A DNA stretch of 64,000 nt from an uncultured Granulosicoccaceae bacterium (GCA_937998875.1 CALLBO010000009.1:186001-250000), one strand, 5' to 3'; positions 53,558 through 63,805 are shown, numbered from the stretch's first letter. The notes: generated by a model from the letters alone, not told the origin. Numbers and translations are program-made.

Positions 53558-54412
53558 CTAAGACGGCATCTCATCATGCTGCGGCACCTGATCCGAAATT
53601 TCAAACCAGCTCGCCTTTGAACCCACGTAGATATTCGCCTTCGGTTCAATACCGGGATCATCGTCAAGTGCACCCGCGGGCACATTTACCATTGGTGAGT
53701 TAGCTGCCTGCCTCGGCACAGAAGAGCCACACTTTTTACAAAAACTGTTACCAAAACGTTCTGCATCCGGCAGATCATAAATCACAACCTGATCCTCACC
53801 TGTTAACCATTCAAAATCGCCCGGTGGGACAAAAACATTGCTTGCATGCGCAGCTCCTTTTACTTTACGACACCGCGAGCAATGACACTGCATCATCAAC
53901 TTCGCACTGCCATTTTTAAAACGGAACGCTACATCCCCACACAGGCAGCTACCACCAACATGGCCTTGGTGCCGACCACTTCGATTACTCTGCTCTATCG
54001 TTACAAGACCCTGATCTTCTGCTACGTCGTCATAAGCATCTACCTTCGGCAGATCATCTGAGATCTGGTACCAGTCTGCTTTGGAGCTGGCAAAGATATG
54101 CTTTTCAGGATAAATACCAATATCACCATCCAGCCCACCAGCCGGCACAAAGTTATATTCTGCACCCTCAACCTGCTCTGGCAGTACCGAACCACACCGA
54201 CCACAAAAACAACGTTCAAAACCCGGCGAGGACTCATACTTCACTATCAGATCTTTACCCTGTATGAAATCCAGTTGCCGGGTTCTCAGATAACTTCCGA
54301 ACAGTGAGCCGTGGATCTTGCGACACATGGAACAATGACAGTGAGTAAAGTTCTCAACCGGCTCAGAGACTTTGTAAGTCACTCCGCCACACAAACATGA
54401 TCCATCCAACAT
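53558..54412 (-). CDS. Tandem GFA-domain protein
   Basis: About 284 aa with two copies of the glutathione-dependent formaldehyde-activating (GFA) fold. Copy 1 has GSCLCGGVTYKV, HCHCSMCRK and CFCGRCGS; copy 2 has GSCLCGDVAFRF, QCHCSRCRK and FCKKCGS. Each has the full set of zinc cysteines. ATG 54412 is favoured by AAGGGG about 9 nt upstream; the frame is open to 54454. The presence of both sets suggests internal duplication. Formaldehyde chemistry is only one of the possible roles of this fold. Confidence 0.88.
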   Translation of the reverse strand: MLDGSCLCGGVTYKVSEPVENFTHCHCSMCRKIHGSLFGSYLRTRQLDFIQGKDLIVKYESSPGFERCFCGRCGSVLPEQVEGAEYNFVPAGGLDGDIGIYPEKHIFASSKADWYQISDDLPKVDAYDDVAEDQGLVTIEQSNRSGRHQGHVGGSCLCGDVAFRFKNGSAKLMMQCHCSRCRKVKGAAHASNVFVPPGDFEWLTGEDQVVIYDLPDAERFGNSFCKKCGSSVPRQAANSPMVNVPAGALDDDPGIEPKANIYVGSKASWFEISDQVPQHDEMPS

Positions 54413-54534
54413 AGCCGGTCCCCTTCTGACTCTTATAAACGTACCACTGATCATAATCCACCTGCGGTCAACAAGCCATTCGCAAACAATCCAAATCGGC
54501 TAAACTGCGACTGGTCCGAATTGAGCAAAATAGT

Positions 54535-54756
54535 ATGCGCACAGTGTTACTCAACAAAGAGCCGGTTGAGCTTTTTAAGTTAATTAAATTTGAAGGGCTG
54601 ACGCAAAGCGGTGGTGAAGCAAAAAAAATGATCGAACAGGAGATGGTCTATGTTAACGGAGCGCTGGAAACCCGTAAACGCAGGAAGATTGTGACGGGAG
54701 ATGTTATTAAGATCGGTGATGATGAATTCACCACCGCACTCGAAAAAAGCTTATAG
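54535..54756 (+). CDS. S4-domain RNA-binding protein, YbcJ-like
   Basis: A 73-aa protein that is essentially one S4 domain (LFKLIKFEGLTQSGGEAKKMIEQEMVYVNGALETRKRRKI), as in YbcJ. It likely binds structured RNA. It is convergent with the GspE-like gene, with 8 nt between stops. Confidence 0.92.
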   Translation: MRTVLLNKEPVELFKLIKFEGLTQSGGEAKKMIEQEMVYVNGALETRKRRKIVTGDVIKIGDDEFTTALEKSL

Positions 54757-54764
54757 AGAGGGGT

Positions 54765-56597
54765 TTAATAATCCATCGGTGGTGGTGCCACACGAAGAAT
54801 CTCTTCCATGGTCGTAACCCCGGCTGCCACTTTGCGCGCACCACTAATTCTTAGCGGCTCCATACCATCTTTTATTGCCTGGTCACGCAGCAGACCAATG
54901 TCACAATCGGGCAGAATCATCTTTTTAACACCGTAGGTCATCTGCATTATTTCATACAGGCCAATACGGCCTTTATATCCGGTGTCGCGGCAGGTGTCAC
55001 AACCACCCTTCTCATGCACCAGATCGGGTACCGGAATGTCACACGGAGTCACCAGACCGCACCAGTCTTCCACATTGACCTCGGTTGTCTGAGCACAATT
55101 CGGGCAAAGGGTTCGAACAAGTCTCTGAGCAATTACACCAATCAAGGTGTTGCGCAACAGGTAGTAAGGAATACCCAGCTCCAGCAATCGGGTAATTGCA
55201 GCCGGTGCATCGTTTGTATGCAGCGTACTAATAACCAGGTGCCCGGTGAGTGCTGCCTGTATAGCCATCTGTGCCGTTTCAACGTCACGTATCTCGCCAA
55301 TCATGATGATGTCAGGGTCCTGTCTTAACAGCGTTCTGACACCGGTAGCGAAATCGAGATCAATGTTCGACTGCACCTGCATCTGATTAAACGCAGGTAC
55401 GATCAGTTCGATCGGATCTTCAACTGTACACAAGTTAACCTGGGGAGTCGCGAGCTCCTGCAAACTGGTGTACAACGTTGTGGTTTTACCGGAACCGGTT
55501 GGCCCGGTTACCAGAATAATTCCGTGTGGTCGGGAGAGCATTTCCTCCCAGATCTGCTGCTCCTCCGATGTAAAACCGAGGTCCACCGGCTTCTTCACCA
55601 GCACATCAGGATCAAAAACACGCATTACAAGCTTTTCACCGAATGCTGTGGGCATGGTAGACAATCGAAGTTCTACCTCCCGGCCTTCTTCATTGCGTGT
55701 TTTAAGCCTGCCGTCCTGCGGGCGGCGTTTCTCTGCAACATCCATCCGACCCAGTATTTTTATACGGCTGGTAATTGCCGCCATGACCGTCGCAGGAACT
55801 TCATAAACATGATGCAAAACACCGTCAATGCGAAAACGCACAGAACTGTCCTCCCGGCCGGGTTCCAGGTGAATATCACTTGCACGCTGTTCGAAAGCAT
55901 ACTGAAGCAACCAGTCAACAATATTAACCACGTGCTGATCATCAACATCGAGCTTGCCACTTCTGCCAAGCTCCATCATCTGTTCGAGATTCTGCACCCC
56001 GCTCGCAGTTGCTTGTGCGTTTTGTTCTTTCTTAGCTCCAAGAACCGATTTCGAAACGGTATAAAATTCGTGCAGGTATCGATCGATATCTGATGCCGGC
56101 ACCAACACCTTAATGATATCTTTCTGCAGCACCTGGGATAGTTCCTGCTGCCACCTTTCATCGAACGGCTCACTGGTTCCAACCACTACGCTGGTTGCGG
56201 TAACGTCAAGCGCTATAATCTTAAAACGCTTTGCATAAGCCAGAGACATTACCGCAGTGACTGATTGAACATCGGTATTCAGCGGATCTACTTTTCTAAC
56301 CGGCACACCAATCTTGCTCGACAACCAACTCATCAACACATTGATCGATAGCTTTTGACTGGGCTGCAGTTGATTATCCCAACCACTATCGGCGATAACC
56401 TGCAAGGCGTTCGTTTCAGCATTGCCGATTCTGGTTCGAACGCTGGTCAGAATCTGGTGATTTTCAAGCGAAATCAGACCATCGGCCAGCAAGCCATCCA
56501 GAATTGGTGCGAGCAGCAACCTGCCGGTTTCCGGGTCGGCCAAACCCGGTCCCGGTGCAGCATTATCGTCAATAAACAGCGCGCCGTTTGCACTCAT
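54765..56597 (-). CDS. GspE/PilB-family secretion or pilus ATPase
   Basis: A 610-aa ATPase. An N-terminal MshEN/T2SSE_N domain (about 1-190) is followed by the core with Walker A GPTGSGKTTTLYTSL, Asp box GEIRDVETAQMA, His box STLHTNDAP, and a C-terminal zinc motif CPNC...CDTCRDTGYKGR. Q at the end of the Walker B region and the zinc site are typical of GspE and PilB. No other secretion or pilus genes are in the window, so type II or type IV assignment stays open. Confidence 0.9.
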   Translation of the reverse strand: MSANGALFIDDNAAPGPGLADPETGRLLLAPILDGLLADGLISLENHQILTSVRTRIGNAETNALQVIADSGWDNQLQPSQKLSINVLMSWLSSKIGVPVRKVDPLNTDVQSVTAVMSLAYAKRFKIIALDVTATSVVVGTSEPFDERWQQELSQVLQKDIIKVLVPASDIDRYLHEFYTVSKSVLGAKKEQNAQATASGVQNLEQMMELGRSGKLDVDDQHVVNIVDWLLQYAFEQRASDIHLEPGREDSSVRFRIDGVLHHVYEVPATVMAAITSRIKILGRMDVAEKRRPQDGRLKTRNEEGREVELRLSTMPTAFGEKLVMRVFDPDVLVKKPVDLGFTSEEQQIWEEMLSRPHGIILVTGPTGSGKTTTLYTSLQELATPQVNLCTVEDPIELIVPAFNQMQVQSNIDLDFATGVRTLLRQDPDIIMIGEIRDVETAQMAIQAALTGHLVISTLHTNDAPAAITRLLELGIPYYLLRNTLIGVIAQRLVRTLCPNCAQTTEVNVEDWCGLVTPCDIPVPDLVHEKGGCDTCRDTGYKGRIGLYEIMQMTYGVKKMILPDCDIGLLRDQAIKDGMEPLRISGARKVAAGVTTMEEILRVAPPPMDY

Positions 56598-56814
56598 CGT
56601 TAGATCTGCCTAATGTCAAAACTGGTTTTAAGTGACAAATACCCACCACTGGAAACTACCGACATCGGTTAATCCGCCGCACAGCTGTGAATTCTGCCAA
56701 CATCGTCACCTTTTCCTCAGAGTGACAAGGATTGGCGACGCTGTCCGTTGATCCATTGCACAGACCACACCGGTGTTACAATCTTCGCCAACAAATTAAA
56801 CAACTCCGCAATCC

Positions 56815-57174
56815 ATGGCAGACACTGCAACCATCTACCACAATCCACGCTGTTCAAAGAGTCGCGCGGCGCTTGAATATCTTGAGCAGACCTCGCTGCA
56901 TGTCATCAAAATCGAATACCTGAAACACCCGCCCGACAAACAGACACTGCTTGAAATTCTGAACGAACTACAACTAAAACCACGGCAACTGATGCGCCAG
57001 GGAGATGCGACATATAAGCAACTGGACCTCAAAAACGAATCGCTTAGCGATGATCAGCTGGTGGATACAATGGTCGCACACCCGATACTGATTGAAAGAC
57101 CCATCGTCCGGTTTCAGGGTGAGGCCGTTATTGGCAGACCACTGGATAAGGTCATCGATCTTGTCGATGAGTAA
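56815..57174 (+). CDS. arsC: ArsC-family arsenate reductase-like protein
   Basis: A 119-aa glutaredoxin-like ArsC homologue with the nucleophile Cys in HNPRCSKSRAALEYL (about residue 13) and arginines in LIERPIVRFQG. It reduces arsenate with glutathione/glutaredoxin in related proteins. No ars operon genes are nearby. It lies at the head of arsC-wrbA-DUF2069, as I recall in Pseudomonas. Confidence 0.88.
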   Translation: MADTATIYHNPRCSKSRAALEYLEQTSLHVIKIEYLKHPPDKQTLLEILNELQLKPRQLMRQGDATYKQLDLKNESLSDDQLVDTMVAHPILIERPIVRFQGEAVIGRPLDKVIDLVDE

Positions 57175-57184
57175 AGGCAAAACA

Positions 57185-57772
57185 ATGAATACGATAGTAG
57201 TGCTCTACTACAGCCGCGATGGCAGCACAAAACGAATGGCAAATCAAATTGGCAGAGGTGTTAATGCAGTCGAGGGTTGTGAAGCGTTGATCAGAACGGT
57301 AAATGAAATCCCGCAGACCGGCCAACAACACGCACGTACAGAGAAAATTGACTCTCCAGTCATCACTAAAGATGAACTTCGTAGTGCCAGTGGCTTAATT
57401 GTTGGCAGCCCGACCCGTTTCGGTAACATGGCAGCGCCATTAAAATACTTTTTTGATTCCACCACTGACATCTGGCTTGGCGGTGAACTCACAGACAAAC
57501 CTGCTGCCGTGTTTACCTCAACATCGACAATGCACGGCGGACAGGAAAGTACGCTCTTTACCATGATGCTGCCATTGCTACACCACGGCATGCTCATGGT
57601 AGGACTCCCGTATTCCGAACCATCGCTATCTAAAACAGAGCGTGGCGGTACACCCTATGGTGCCAGCCATGTTGCCGGCGAAGATAACAGAACCACACTT
57701 GACCCTCATGAAAAGACGCTCTGTACAGCGCTGGGTAAAAGAGTCGCGTCAATTGCTGCAAAATTAGCATGA
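57185..57772 (+). CDS. wrbA: NAD(P)H:quinone oxidoreductase, WrbA family
   Basis: A 195-aa flavodoxin-like FMN protein (YYSRDGSTKRMANQIGRGV phosphate loop; GSPTRFGNMAAPLKYFFD; FTSTSTMHGGQESTLF). It performs two-electron quinone reduction. ATG 57185 (MNTIVVLYYSRDG) starts right at the first strand. Its stop overlaps the next gene by 4 nt. Confidence 0.92.
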   Translation: MNTIVVLYYSRDGSTKRMANQIGRGVNAVEGCEALIRTVNEIPQTGQQHARTEKIDSPVITKDELRSASGLIVGSPTRFGNMAAPLKYFFDSTTDIWLGGELTDKPAAVFTSTSTMHGGQESTLFTMMLPLLHHGMLMVGLPYSEPSLSKTERGGTPYGASHVAGEDNRTTLDPHEKTLCTALGKRVASIAAKLA

Positions 57773-58164
57773 ACAATAATAATCGAGTAAAACTCACCCG
57801 AGTGCTGGCGCTGTTTGGTTACTTTGGCATCATGGTGTTTTTGATGTTGTGGATAATAAAAATATCTCCGCCGCAAATACCCAAAAGTATTGCACTGGCT
57901 ATCGGTCTGCTACCGTTGTTACTCCCACTACGCGGGATACTTCACGGTAGGGTATACACTCATTCGTGGGCAGGCTTTCTGGCGCTGCCGTACTTTGCCT
58001 TCGGTGTAGACGCAGCGATACATAGAACCGAAAAACCCTGGCTCGGTATCGTACTAATAATACTGAGCACCATATGGTTCCTTGCTAGTGCTTACTATGC
58101 GAAGTACAAAAAAATAGCTGCGAGAGACGATACTGAAACGCTCTCACCGTCCCGAAAAAGCTAA
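57769..58164 (+). CDS. DUF2069 family membrane protein
   Basis: 131 aa with four hydrophobic segments (LFGYFGIMVFLMLWII, AIGLLPLLLPLRGIL, AGFLALPYFAFGVDA, GIVLIILSTIWFLASAYYA). It matches the DUF2069 family of small gammaproteobacterial inner-membrane proteins, always near wrbA/hda. The function is unknown. Its start overlaps the wrbA stop. Confidence 0.85.
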   Translation: MNNNNRVKLTRVLALFGYFGIMVFLMLWIIKISPPQIPKSIALAIGLLPLLLPLRGILHGRVYTHSWAGFLALPYFAFGVDAAIHRTEKPWLGIVLIILSTIWFLASAYYAKYKKIAARDDTETLSPSRKS

Positions 58165-58208
58165 GTGCAGGTAGACAAAGTCTAAGAGTTGGCTGCCTGA
58201 TGTGACCC

Positions 58209-58922
58209 TTAATCATGATAATCAAGCCCTGCAAAGCAGGACTTCAAAAACGGGATAGTAATCCGAGCACGGCCTGCCGCCAAAGACTCACGATCAAGCA
58301 GCGCCAGCGTTTGCAGCAAGCTATTGAGATCACGACTGTGGCGTTTCAGCAGGTAATCCACTACCTCGTCCGACATTTGCAAGCCTTTGCTGTTGACCGC
58401 CTGCAAAAATGTATGTCGGACCTCGGCATCACTTAACGCTTCCATCTTTATTACAGGCCCCCAGCCCAGGCGCGACTTTAAATCGGCAAGTTCCCATCCG
58501 CAACTGGCAGGTGCTGCCGATGCACTGAAGAGAATTTTTCCAGACTGTTCCCGACTGAAGTTAATCAGATTAAACAAGGCGTGTTCCCAGTCTTTTCTAC
58601 CGGCAACAATATCTGTGTCATCAATGGCGAGCAGCGAATAGCCGTCAAGCGATTCCAGTAAGTTTGAAGAAAGCGTTTGTTCTTTTAAAGAAACATAAAA
58701 GGACCGCATGCCCAGCGAGATAAACTCGTTACAGGCAGCCAGCAGCAGGTGGGTTTTACCGCTCTGCGTTGCTCCCCACAGATATAGCTGAGCCGCATCA
58801 GAAGTCTTATGGAGCTGTTGCACCACCTCAACCGCCAGACTGTTTGCACCATGTTGAAAATTGTCGTACGTAGGCACCACAGTCGGTGATAACGGTAACG
58901 GCAGTTGCCGGTGTTCTGCCAC
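58209..58922 (-). CDS. hda: DnaA regulatory inactivator Hda
   Basis: A 237-aa AAA+ protein with Walker A LWGATQSGKTHLLLAA, Walker B LLAIDDTDIV and sensor motifs (LADLKSRLGWGP). The length and the QLPLPLSP N-terminus, the region that binds the sliding clamp, fit Hda rather than DnaA. It stimulates ATP hydrolysis by DnaA to limit initiation. Its position beside DUF2066 and purMN supports the call. Confidence 0.92.
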   Translation of the reverse strand: MAEHRQLPLPLSPTVVPTYDNFQHGANSLAVEVVQQLHKTSDAAQLYLWGATQSGKTHLLLAACNEFISLGMRSFYVSLKEQTLSSNLLESLDGYSLLAIDDTDIVAGRKDWEHALFNLINFSREQSGKILFSASAAPASCGWELADLKSRLGWGPVIKMEALSDAEVRHTFLQAVNSKGLQMSDEVVDYLLKRHSRDLNSLLQTLALLDRESLAAGRARITIPFLKSCFAGLDYHD

Positions 58923-58983
58923 TAGTGGTTCATCCAGCTGATAATTTCGGGTTCAGTTCGTTTATTAAACAATCTGGATAAAA

Positions 58984-60117
58984 CTATCTGGCCAGATACC
59001 GAAAGCTAAGCTCACCACCGAACTGATCATCGCTGATCGGCTCAAAGCTGTTACTGCTCATCAGAGCATTACGAACGCCATCTGCACCTTGTTCTGTAGC
59101 GCGGAAAACCATTGAATTGAATTCCAGGGACTCCGTCACGACACCTGCATCAACTTGACGTAAAGCAGCAAGTACATTGTCATAATCCGCAAGCGATGCA
59201 ATATTCTCCACTCTTATGGCGACCCCGGTGCGCCCGCCCCCATCAACTGAAGCGTCATCATAGGTGGTCGCGAGGTACCCACCACCCGGACTTAACTGCG
59301 TCATGGCAGCAACGAGCGCTTCATCGAGTGTTGCTGTGGTTAAACCGAATGTCTGGGTCTGCTGATCCAGTCCGGTAAAACTCCAGTCCGACTGCCATGC
59401 TGTTGGTGATAAACGATACATCGCACCGGTAAGTAACTCACTGCCCTCAAACCGGGTGATGAAGCTATTTATTCGATCTACATCACGGTTAAAAATATCT
59501 GCAGCGCTAATCAGTTCAAGGTCTTCATTCGTAATCTCGGGAAACTGCAATTGAAGATTATTCGCCGCCGCAAGTTGGGTTGCACGTTGTTGAAATTTAC
59601 GTCCTCGATCACCGCCTATAATAAACTGGTTACCCTGTTGCTCAACTGCTACAAGAGCAATGACTGGTGCTGCCACCGGTACCTCAGGCTGTTCAACAAC
59701 CGGAATCAGCTGCTGTTGAATGATGGCCGCCAGATCGGTCGGAAAAGTTACCGCTATAACCGCGGCAGGCGTAGCACCATCACGCACGCTGCGCGTCGCC
59801 AGACGGGAATTGTCAGAGTCTGCAACAAACCTGCGATAGCGAAAGCTCTGAACATACACCGAGGGATCGCTCATTAACGCTTCGCGCTGTGCCGGCTCTA
59901 CCCGAATGCGGGTTTCTACCTGCCGACGCAACACCCGATCAAAAGCCAGGCGATAGGCGCTGCTGCGCTCCTGACCACTCTGATTAGCGACCTGTATTTC
60001 AATGTTGAAATCACTGGCGGATTGCGCCTGCAACTCTGCAGCCAGGCCGAAAATCAACAGCGCTGCCAAAACAACACTGGCGAAATTCCAGTACCGGGTC
60101 ATAGCATGGGCTTGCAT
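58984..60117 (-). CDS. DUF2066 family exported protein
   Basis: A 377-aa protein with a signal peptide (FASVVLAALLIFGLAAELQAQ) and the DUF2066 pattern (FNIEIQVANQSGQERSSAYRLAFDRVLRRQV). It is conserved between hda and purM in gammaproteobacteria. ATG 60117 and an alternative ATG at 60102 are both possible. No function is known. It is divergent from purM. Confidence 0.88.
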   Translation of the reverse strand: MQAHAMTRYWNFASVVLAALLIFGLAAELQAQSASDFNIEIQVANQSGQERSSAYRLAFDRVLRRQVETRIRVEPAQREALMSDPSVYVQSFRYRRFVADSDNSRLATRSVRDGATPAAVIAVTFPTDLAAIIQQQLIPVVEQPEVPVAAPVIALVAVEQQGNQFIIGGDRGRKFQQRATQLAAANNLQLQFPEITNEDLELISAADIFNRDVDRINSFITRFEGSELLTGAMYRLSPTAWQSDWSFTGLDQQTQTFGLTTATLDEALVAAMTQLSPGGGYLATTYDDASVDGGGRTGVAIRVENIASLADYDNVLAALRQVDAGVVTESLEFNSMVFRATEQGADGVRNALMSSNSFEPISDDQFGGELSFRYLAR

Positions 60118-60209
60118 AACTCACCTAGAAAATATTTACTCCAAGAATTGTAACCCAGTCACTCCCCACATAGTAAAATCAACACCCCGCTGCTCCCCGG
60201 ATTCACTCC

Positions 60210-61304
60210 ATGTCAGATCCAGACCACGACATCGCTGCCAGAAAAGAAGGCGCTTCAAGTAACAATAATAGTCAGCCCGGTCTGAGCTACCGTGATGCGG
60301 GAGTAGACATTGATGCCGGTGCGCAACTGGTGGAATCGATCAAACCCGACATTAAGCGCACGATGCGTCCGGGTGTGCTCGGCGGAATCGGGGGATTCGG
60401 AGGTCTTTTCGAACTCCCTGCCAGTGACTACGAACAACCTGTACTGGTTTCTGGTGCCGACGGCGTCGGCACAAAGCTAATGCTTGCCAACCAGCTCGAC
60501 AATCACACCGGAATCGGCACGGATCTGGTGGCAATGTGTGTTAACGATATTATTGTCTGCGGTGCAGAGCCGCTGTTTTTCCTCGACTATTACGCCTGCG
60601 GCAAACTGGATGTGCAGAAGTCAAAACAGATTATTGCCGGTATTGCAGACGGTTGTGTACAGGCAGGCGCCGCACTGGTCGGGGGCGAGACTGCCGAGAT
60701 GCCGGGCATGTACGACAGCGACGACTACGACCTGGCAGGCTTTGCAGTAGGTATTGTCGAAAAGAACAAAATTCTCGATAAAACTAATGTCGCTCCGGGT
60801 GACTGCATTATCGGCCTCGCTTCTGCCGGCTTTCACTCAAACGGTTATTCTCTAATACGAAAGGTCATCAACGACAGTAACGCAGACATACACGCTTCAC
60901 TCGGAGGCACGTCAATTGCCGCACAATTAATGCAGCCAACACGCATCTATGTAAAGTCGTTACTAAAACTATTAGATGAGGTAACTGTAAACGCGCTGGC
61001 ACATATTACCGGTGGTGGCATAACTGAGAACATCCCCAGGTCGCTACCGAAAAACACAAAAGCAAGCCTTGATAAATCCAGCTGGCAGCCATCGGAAATT
61101 TTTGCGTGGTTACAAAAGCACGGCAACATTACAGATGACGAAATGCTGCGTACATTCAACTGCGGCATTGGCATGGTGGTCATCGTTCCGGCCGCGCAGC
61201 AACAGGCTGCTATTGATTCACTTGAAACCAGCGGCGAACGAGCTTTCGTTATCGGCCAGGTTACGGAACACGACGCTACTGAAGCCTGTGTTCACTGGAT
61301 CTGA
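60210..61304 (+). CDS. purM: Phosphoribosylformylglycinamidine cyclo-ligase
   Basis: A 364-aa AIR synthetase. The N-terminal part is [21 protein letters not shown], with GGFGGLF and [13 protein letters not shown] at the ATP site. The C-terminal domain has [13 protein letters not shown]. The first 20 or so residues are an unusual Asn/Ser-rich extension compared with the typical start; ATG 60210 is the only good start. The purN ATG overlaps its stop (TGATG), so they form an operon. Confidence 0.96.
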   Translation: MSDPDHDIAARKEGASSNNNSQPGLSYRDAGVDIDAGAQLVESIKPDIKRTMRPGVLGGIGGFGGLFELPASDYEQPVLVSGADGVGTKLMLANQLDNHTGIGTDLVAMCVNDIIVCGAEPLFFLDYYACGKLDVQKSKQIIAGIADGCVQAGAALVGGETAEMPGMYDSDDYDLAGFAVGIVEKNKILDKTNVAPGDCIIGLASAGFHSNGYSLIRKVINDSNADIHASLGGTSIAAQLMQPTRIYVKSLLKLLDEVTVNALAHITGGGITENIPRSLPKNTKASLDKSSWQPSEIFAWLQKHGNITDDEMLRTFNCGIGMVVIVPAAQQQAAIDSLETSGERAFVIGQVTEHDATEACVHWI

Positions 61305-61951
61305 TGACTGCTCAAATCACAGTGCTGATTTCAGGGCGTGGCTCGAACATGCAGGCAATCCACCAGGCCTGTAACACTGGCACTCTCAATGCCAGGGTTA
61401 CGCATGTGATCAGCAATACCGGCGATGCCGCCGGGCTTGACTATGCAGAACAGCATGGCATCCGTACATCTGTTGTAAGTCACCGGGACTTTGCGCGGCG
61501 TGCAGACTTTGATGCGGCATTAGTAAAAGCGATCGAACAGCATTCACCCCCTGATCTAATTCTGCTCGCAGGTTTTATGCGCCGCCTGACGGCAACTTTC
61601 ACCAGCCGTTTTAACGGCATACTGATCAACATTCATCCGTCACTTCTTCCCCGCCACCCGGGCCTCAACACACATGCAAATGCGCTGGCATGTGGAGATA
61701 AATGGCACGGATGCAGTGTGCACTTTGTGAATGAATCACTCGATGGCGGACCACTCATTGCGCGCGGTATTGTCCCGGTGTTTGCGGGTGATACAGAATC
61801 ATCGCTGGCAGACAGAGTTCTGAGCACAGAACACCGCATCCTCCCCCGGATTGCGCAACTGGTTCTGCACGAAGGGTTAGCGTGTCTTGATAGTCATATT
61901 AAATTCAAAGACAGTACCCTCAACCACCCGTTCCTCTACTACTATATGTAG
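61304..61951 (+). CDS. purN: Phosphoribosylglycinamide formyltransferase
   Basis: A 215-aa enzyme using 10-formyl-THF. Motifs are VLISGRGSNMQAI, the catalytic Asn/His region ILINIHPSLLPRHPGLNTHANAL, and the Asp of LDGGPLIARG. It is translationally coupled to purM. It competes for the folate pool that the corrinoid system also uses. Confidence 0.96.
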   Translation: MTAQITVLISGRGSNMQAIHQACNTGTLNARVTHVISNTGDAAGLDYAEQHGIRTSVVSHRDFARRADFDAALVKAIEQHSPPDLILLAGFMRRLTATFTSRFNGILINIHPSLLPRHPGLNTHANALACGDKWHGCSVHFVNESLDGGPLIARGIVPVFAGDTESSLADRVLSTEHRILPRIAQLVLHEGLACLDSHIKFKDSTLNHPFLYYYM

Positions 61952-62058
61952 AGCGCGCACCGGGTTTGTTATCTCAAACAGGTTCGTGAGCAATCCGCCA
62001 CATAAGCAGTTTCAGCTATTCAGCTTTTGTGCAGCTTACAGCAACTAATCTGGTATCC

Positions 62059-62898
62059 ATGCCCACATTCGCCGCACCGAAACTGGCCACATCATCGCTT
62101 TACTGCTTATTTCTGCTGGGTAGCCTTGCGGCGAATGCTGCCACACCTGAGTCCGTTACACCTATAGCGGTGACACCCGAATCTGTTACGCCGGAACCGG
62201 CCGCCCCGCGTGCAGCCACTGCCTCATCGGCTACCATTTCAACGCCATTGCCAACATTTTCAGTCAGCTACACGTTGCAAAACGACTACATCACAGGCGG
62301 TGAAGCGAAGTTCAGATTGACCAAAAAAGAAAATCACTATCAACTGTTATTGGAGACCAAACCAACAGGGGTTTTCCGCCTCTCTAAAAAAGGCAAAATA
62401 CGTGAGATAGCAGAGCTACCATCGCTGAGCCCACCGTTCCTATCCAACAAATATTCATACACAAATTATGGCGATAAAAGTCGAAGCTACACGTCGGTTT
62501 ATAATCGTGAGATCGCAGAGGCTACGACCATTCGTGGTGGGAATACAACCCGTACACCTATCGATGCGAATGCAGTAGACAGGCTATCGATGACACTGAC
62601 GCTAATGCAGCTGCTGCGTGACCAGCCAGAGGCGACAAGTTTTTCTATCGATACCATCGATGCAACCAGCGCGCAGGCAAACAGTTTCGTGTCTCGCGGA
62701 CAGGAAACACTGAAAACAGGCATCGGCACCCTGACAGCAACTCGTATCGACCGACAGCGAAGTAACAGTAACCGCAACACCATTACCTGGTTTGCTGCAA
62801 TAGGACCGGACAATCTGCCGGTACCGGTTCAAATAGAGCACTACAAACGCGGCAAGATGACAGTGAGACTGAAGATAACTGACTTCTCAGCTATTTAG
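62059..62898 (+). CDS. DUF3108 family exported protein
   Basis: About 279 aa. A signal-like N-terminus (LYCLFLLGSLAANA) is followed by a Pro/Thr/Ala linker and a DUF3108 beta-sheet domain (SVSYTLQNDYITGGEAKFRLTKKENHYQLLLETKPTG). ATG 62059 is chosen; a GTG at 62029 is also in frame. The position after purN is a gammaproteobacterial constant. No function is known. Confidence 0.85.
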   Translation: MPTFAAPKLATSSLYCLFLLGSLAANAATPESVTPIAVTPESVTPEPAAPRAATASSATISTPLPTFSVSYTLQNDYITGGEAKFRLTKKENHYQLLLETKPTGVFRLSKKGKIREIAELPSLSPPFLSNKYSYTNYGDKSRSYTSVYNREIAEATTIRGGNTTRTPIDANAVDRLSMTLTLMQLLRDQPEATSFSIDTIDATSAQANSFVSRGQETLKTGIGTLTATRIDRQRSNSNRNTITWFAAIGPDNLPVPVQIEHYKRGKMTVRLKITDFSAI

Positions 62899-62936
62899 TA
62901 AGCTGAGTCACTAAGTTTGATTCAATGCCAGACTGT

Positions 62937-62959
62937 GATGATGGAAGTTCACCATCATC
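62937..62959. other. Stem-loop between convergent genes
   Basis: Perfect 8-bp arms GATGATGG and CCATCATC surround a 7-nt loop. It lies between DUF3108 (plus) and the outer-membrane-like gene (minus). It probably ends both transcripts, though there is no T-run. Confidence 0.5.
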
Positions 62960-62983
62960 TAAGTTGGTCGGCATAGAGGGATA

Positions 62984-63805
62984 TTAAAAATTCTTCTGAA
63001 TCTTCGCTCTGATGCGATAATCAGATTCTTCTTCCAGCTCACCGGATTGCATGAACGGCATCAACACGTCCGCTGTCAAACGAAAGCTACTGCCCTTCCA
63101 TTGAAGCCCCGGTGACAGATACCATTGTTGATTACCCAGTGCTTCATCGACAGTGCTGCTCTCAGTGATATTAAACTGTCCGCGCAGTGAAACAGTCCAT
63201 AGCGGATCGCTGCTATCAAGACCCGTCAGTGAGAAGCGTCGTCCGGTTGTTACCCCTAATGACCATAACTCTTTGTCCTCAGATAATGATTCATCAGCAA
63301 TTGCCGCGTCATCGCTGAAGTTGGTAACACCCAGATCAACAGCACTGTAGTTTTCAGATCCCAGCCTGCCGTAGTGAATGCCAAGCTGTCTGCTACTGAC
63401 AATCTCTGACTGGCTGTCAAATTCCTCTGTACTCGTGACGTCTATACCGGCCGAGTACGTAATCCCGTCGGTAACATCGTACATTCTGGCTTCGCCCGGC
63501 TTCATGAAATCAATTCGATCAAACACCAGACCGCCAGACCAGACCGTATCCTCGGATTCTGATTCCGCATGTTGGCCGGCATCAGTGACGGAGAGTTTAA
63601 ACAACAGCTCCTTGCGGGTTTCATGCTGAATACCCGGGCCGAAGCTTACGCTGTCTGTGCCAATGAGCTGATATTGCGTTCCTGCGGCGAAAGCGTTCGT
63701 CTCGCCCAGGTTTTGGTTCGGCAGGTTTTGGCTCGAAGCGTTATTGGCACACAACACCGCTGCTGTAATCACTGTGCTTGTGGCCGCTTTTCGGAAAGCA
63801 TTCAT
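62984..63805 (-). CDS. Probable outer-membrane beta-barrel protein
   Basis: 273 aa with a Sec signal (AATSTVITAAVLCANNASSQ), alternating hydrophobic/polar strands through the body, and a terminal aromatic residue (IQKNF) that fits the BAM recognition rule. It is rich in Ser, Asp and Glu. I do not recognise the family. The gene is alone on the minus strand. Confidence 0.7.
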   Translation of the reverse strand: MNAFRKAATSTVITAAVLCANNASSQNLPNQNLGETNAFAAGTQYQLIGTDSVSFGPGIQHETRKELLFKLSVTDAGQHAESESEDTVWSGGLVFDRIDFMKPGEARMYDVTDGITYSAGIDVTSTEEFDSQSEIVSSRQLGIHYGRLGSENYSAVDLGVTNFSDDAAIADESLSEDKELWSLGVTTGRRFSLTGLDSSDPLWTVSLRGQFNITESSTVDEALGNQQWYLSPGLQWKGSSFRLTADVLMPFMQSGELEEESDYRIRAKIQKNF

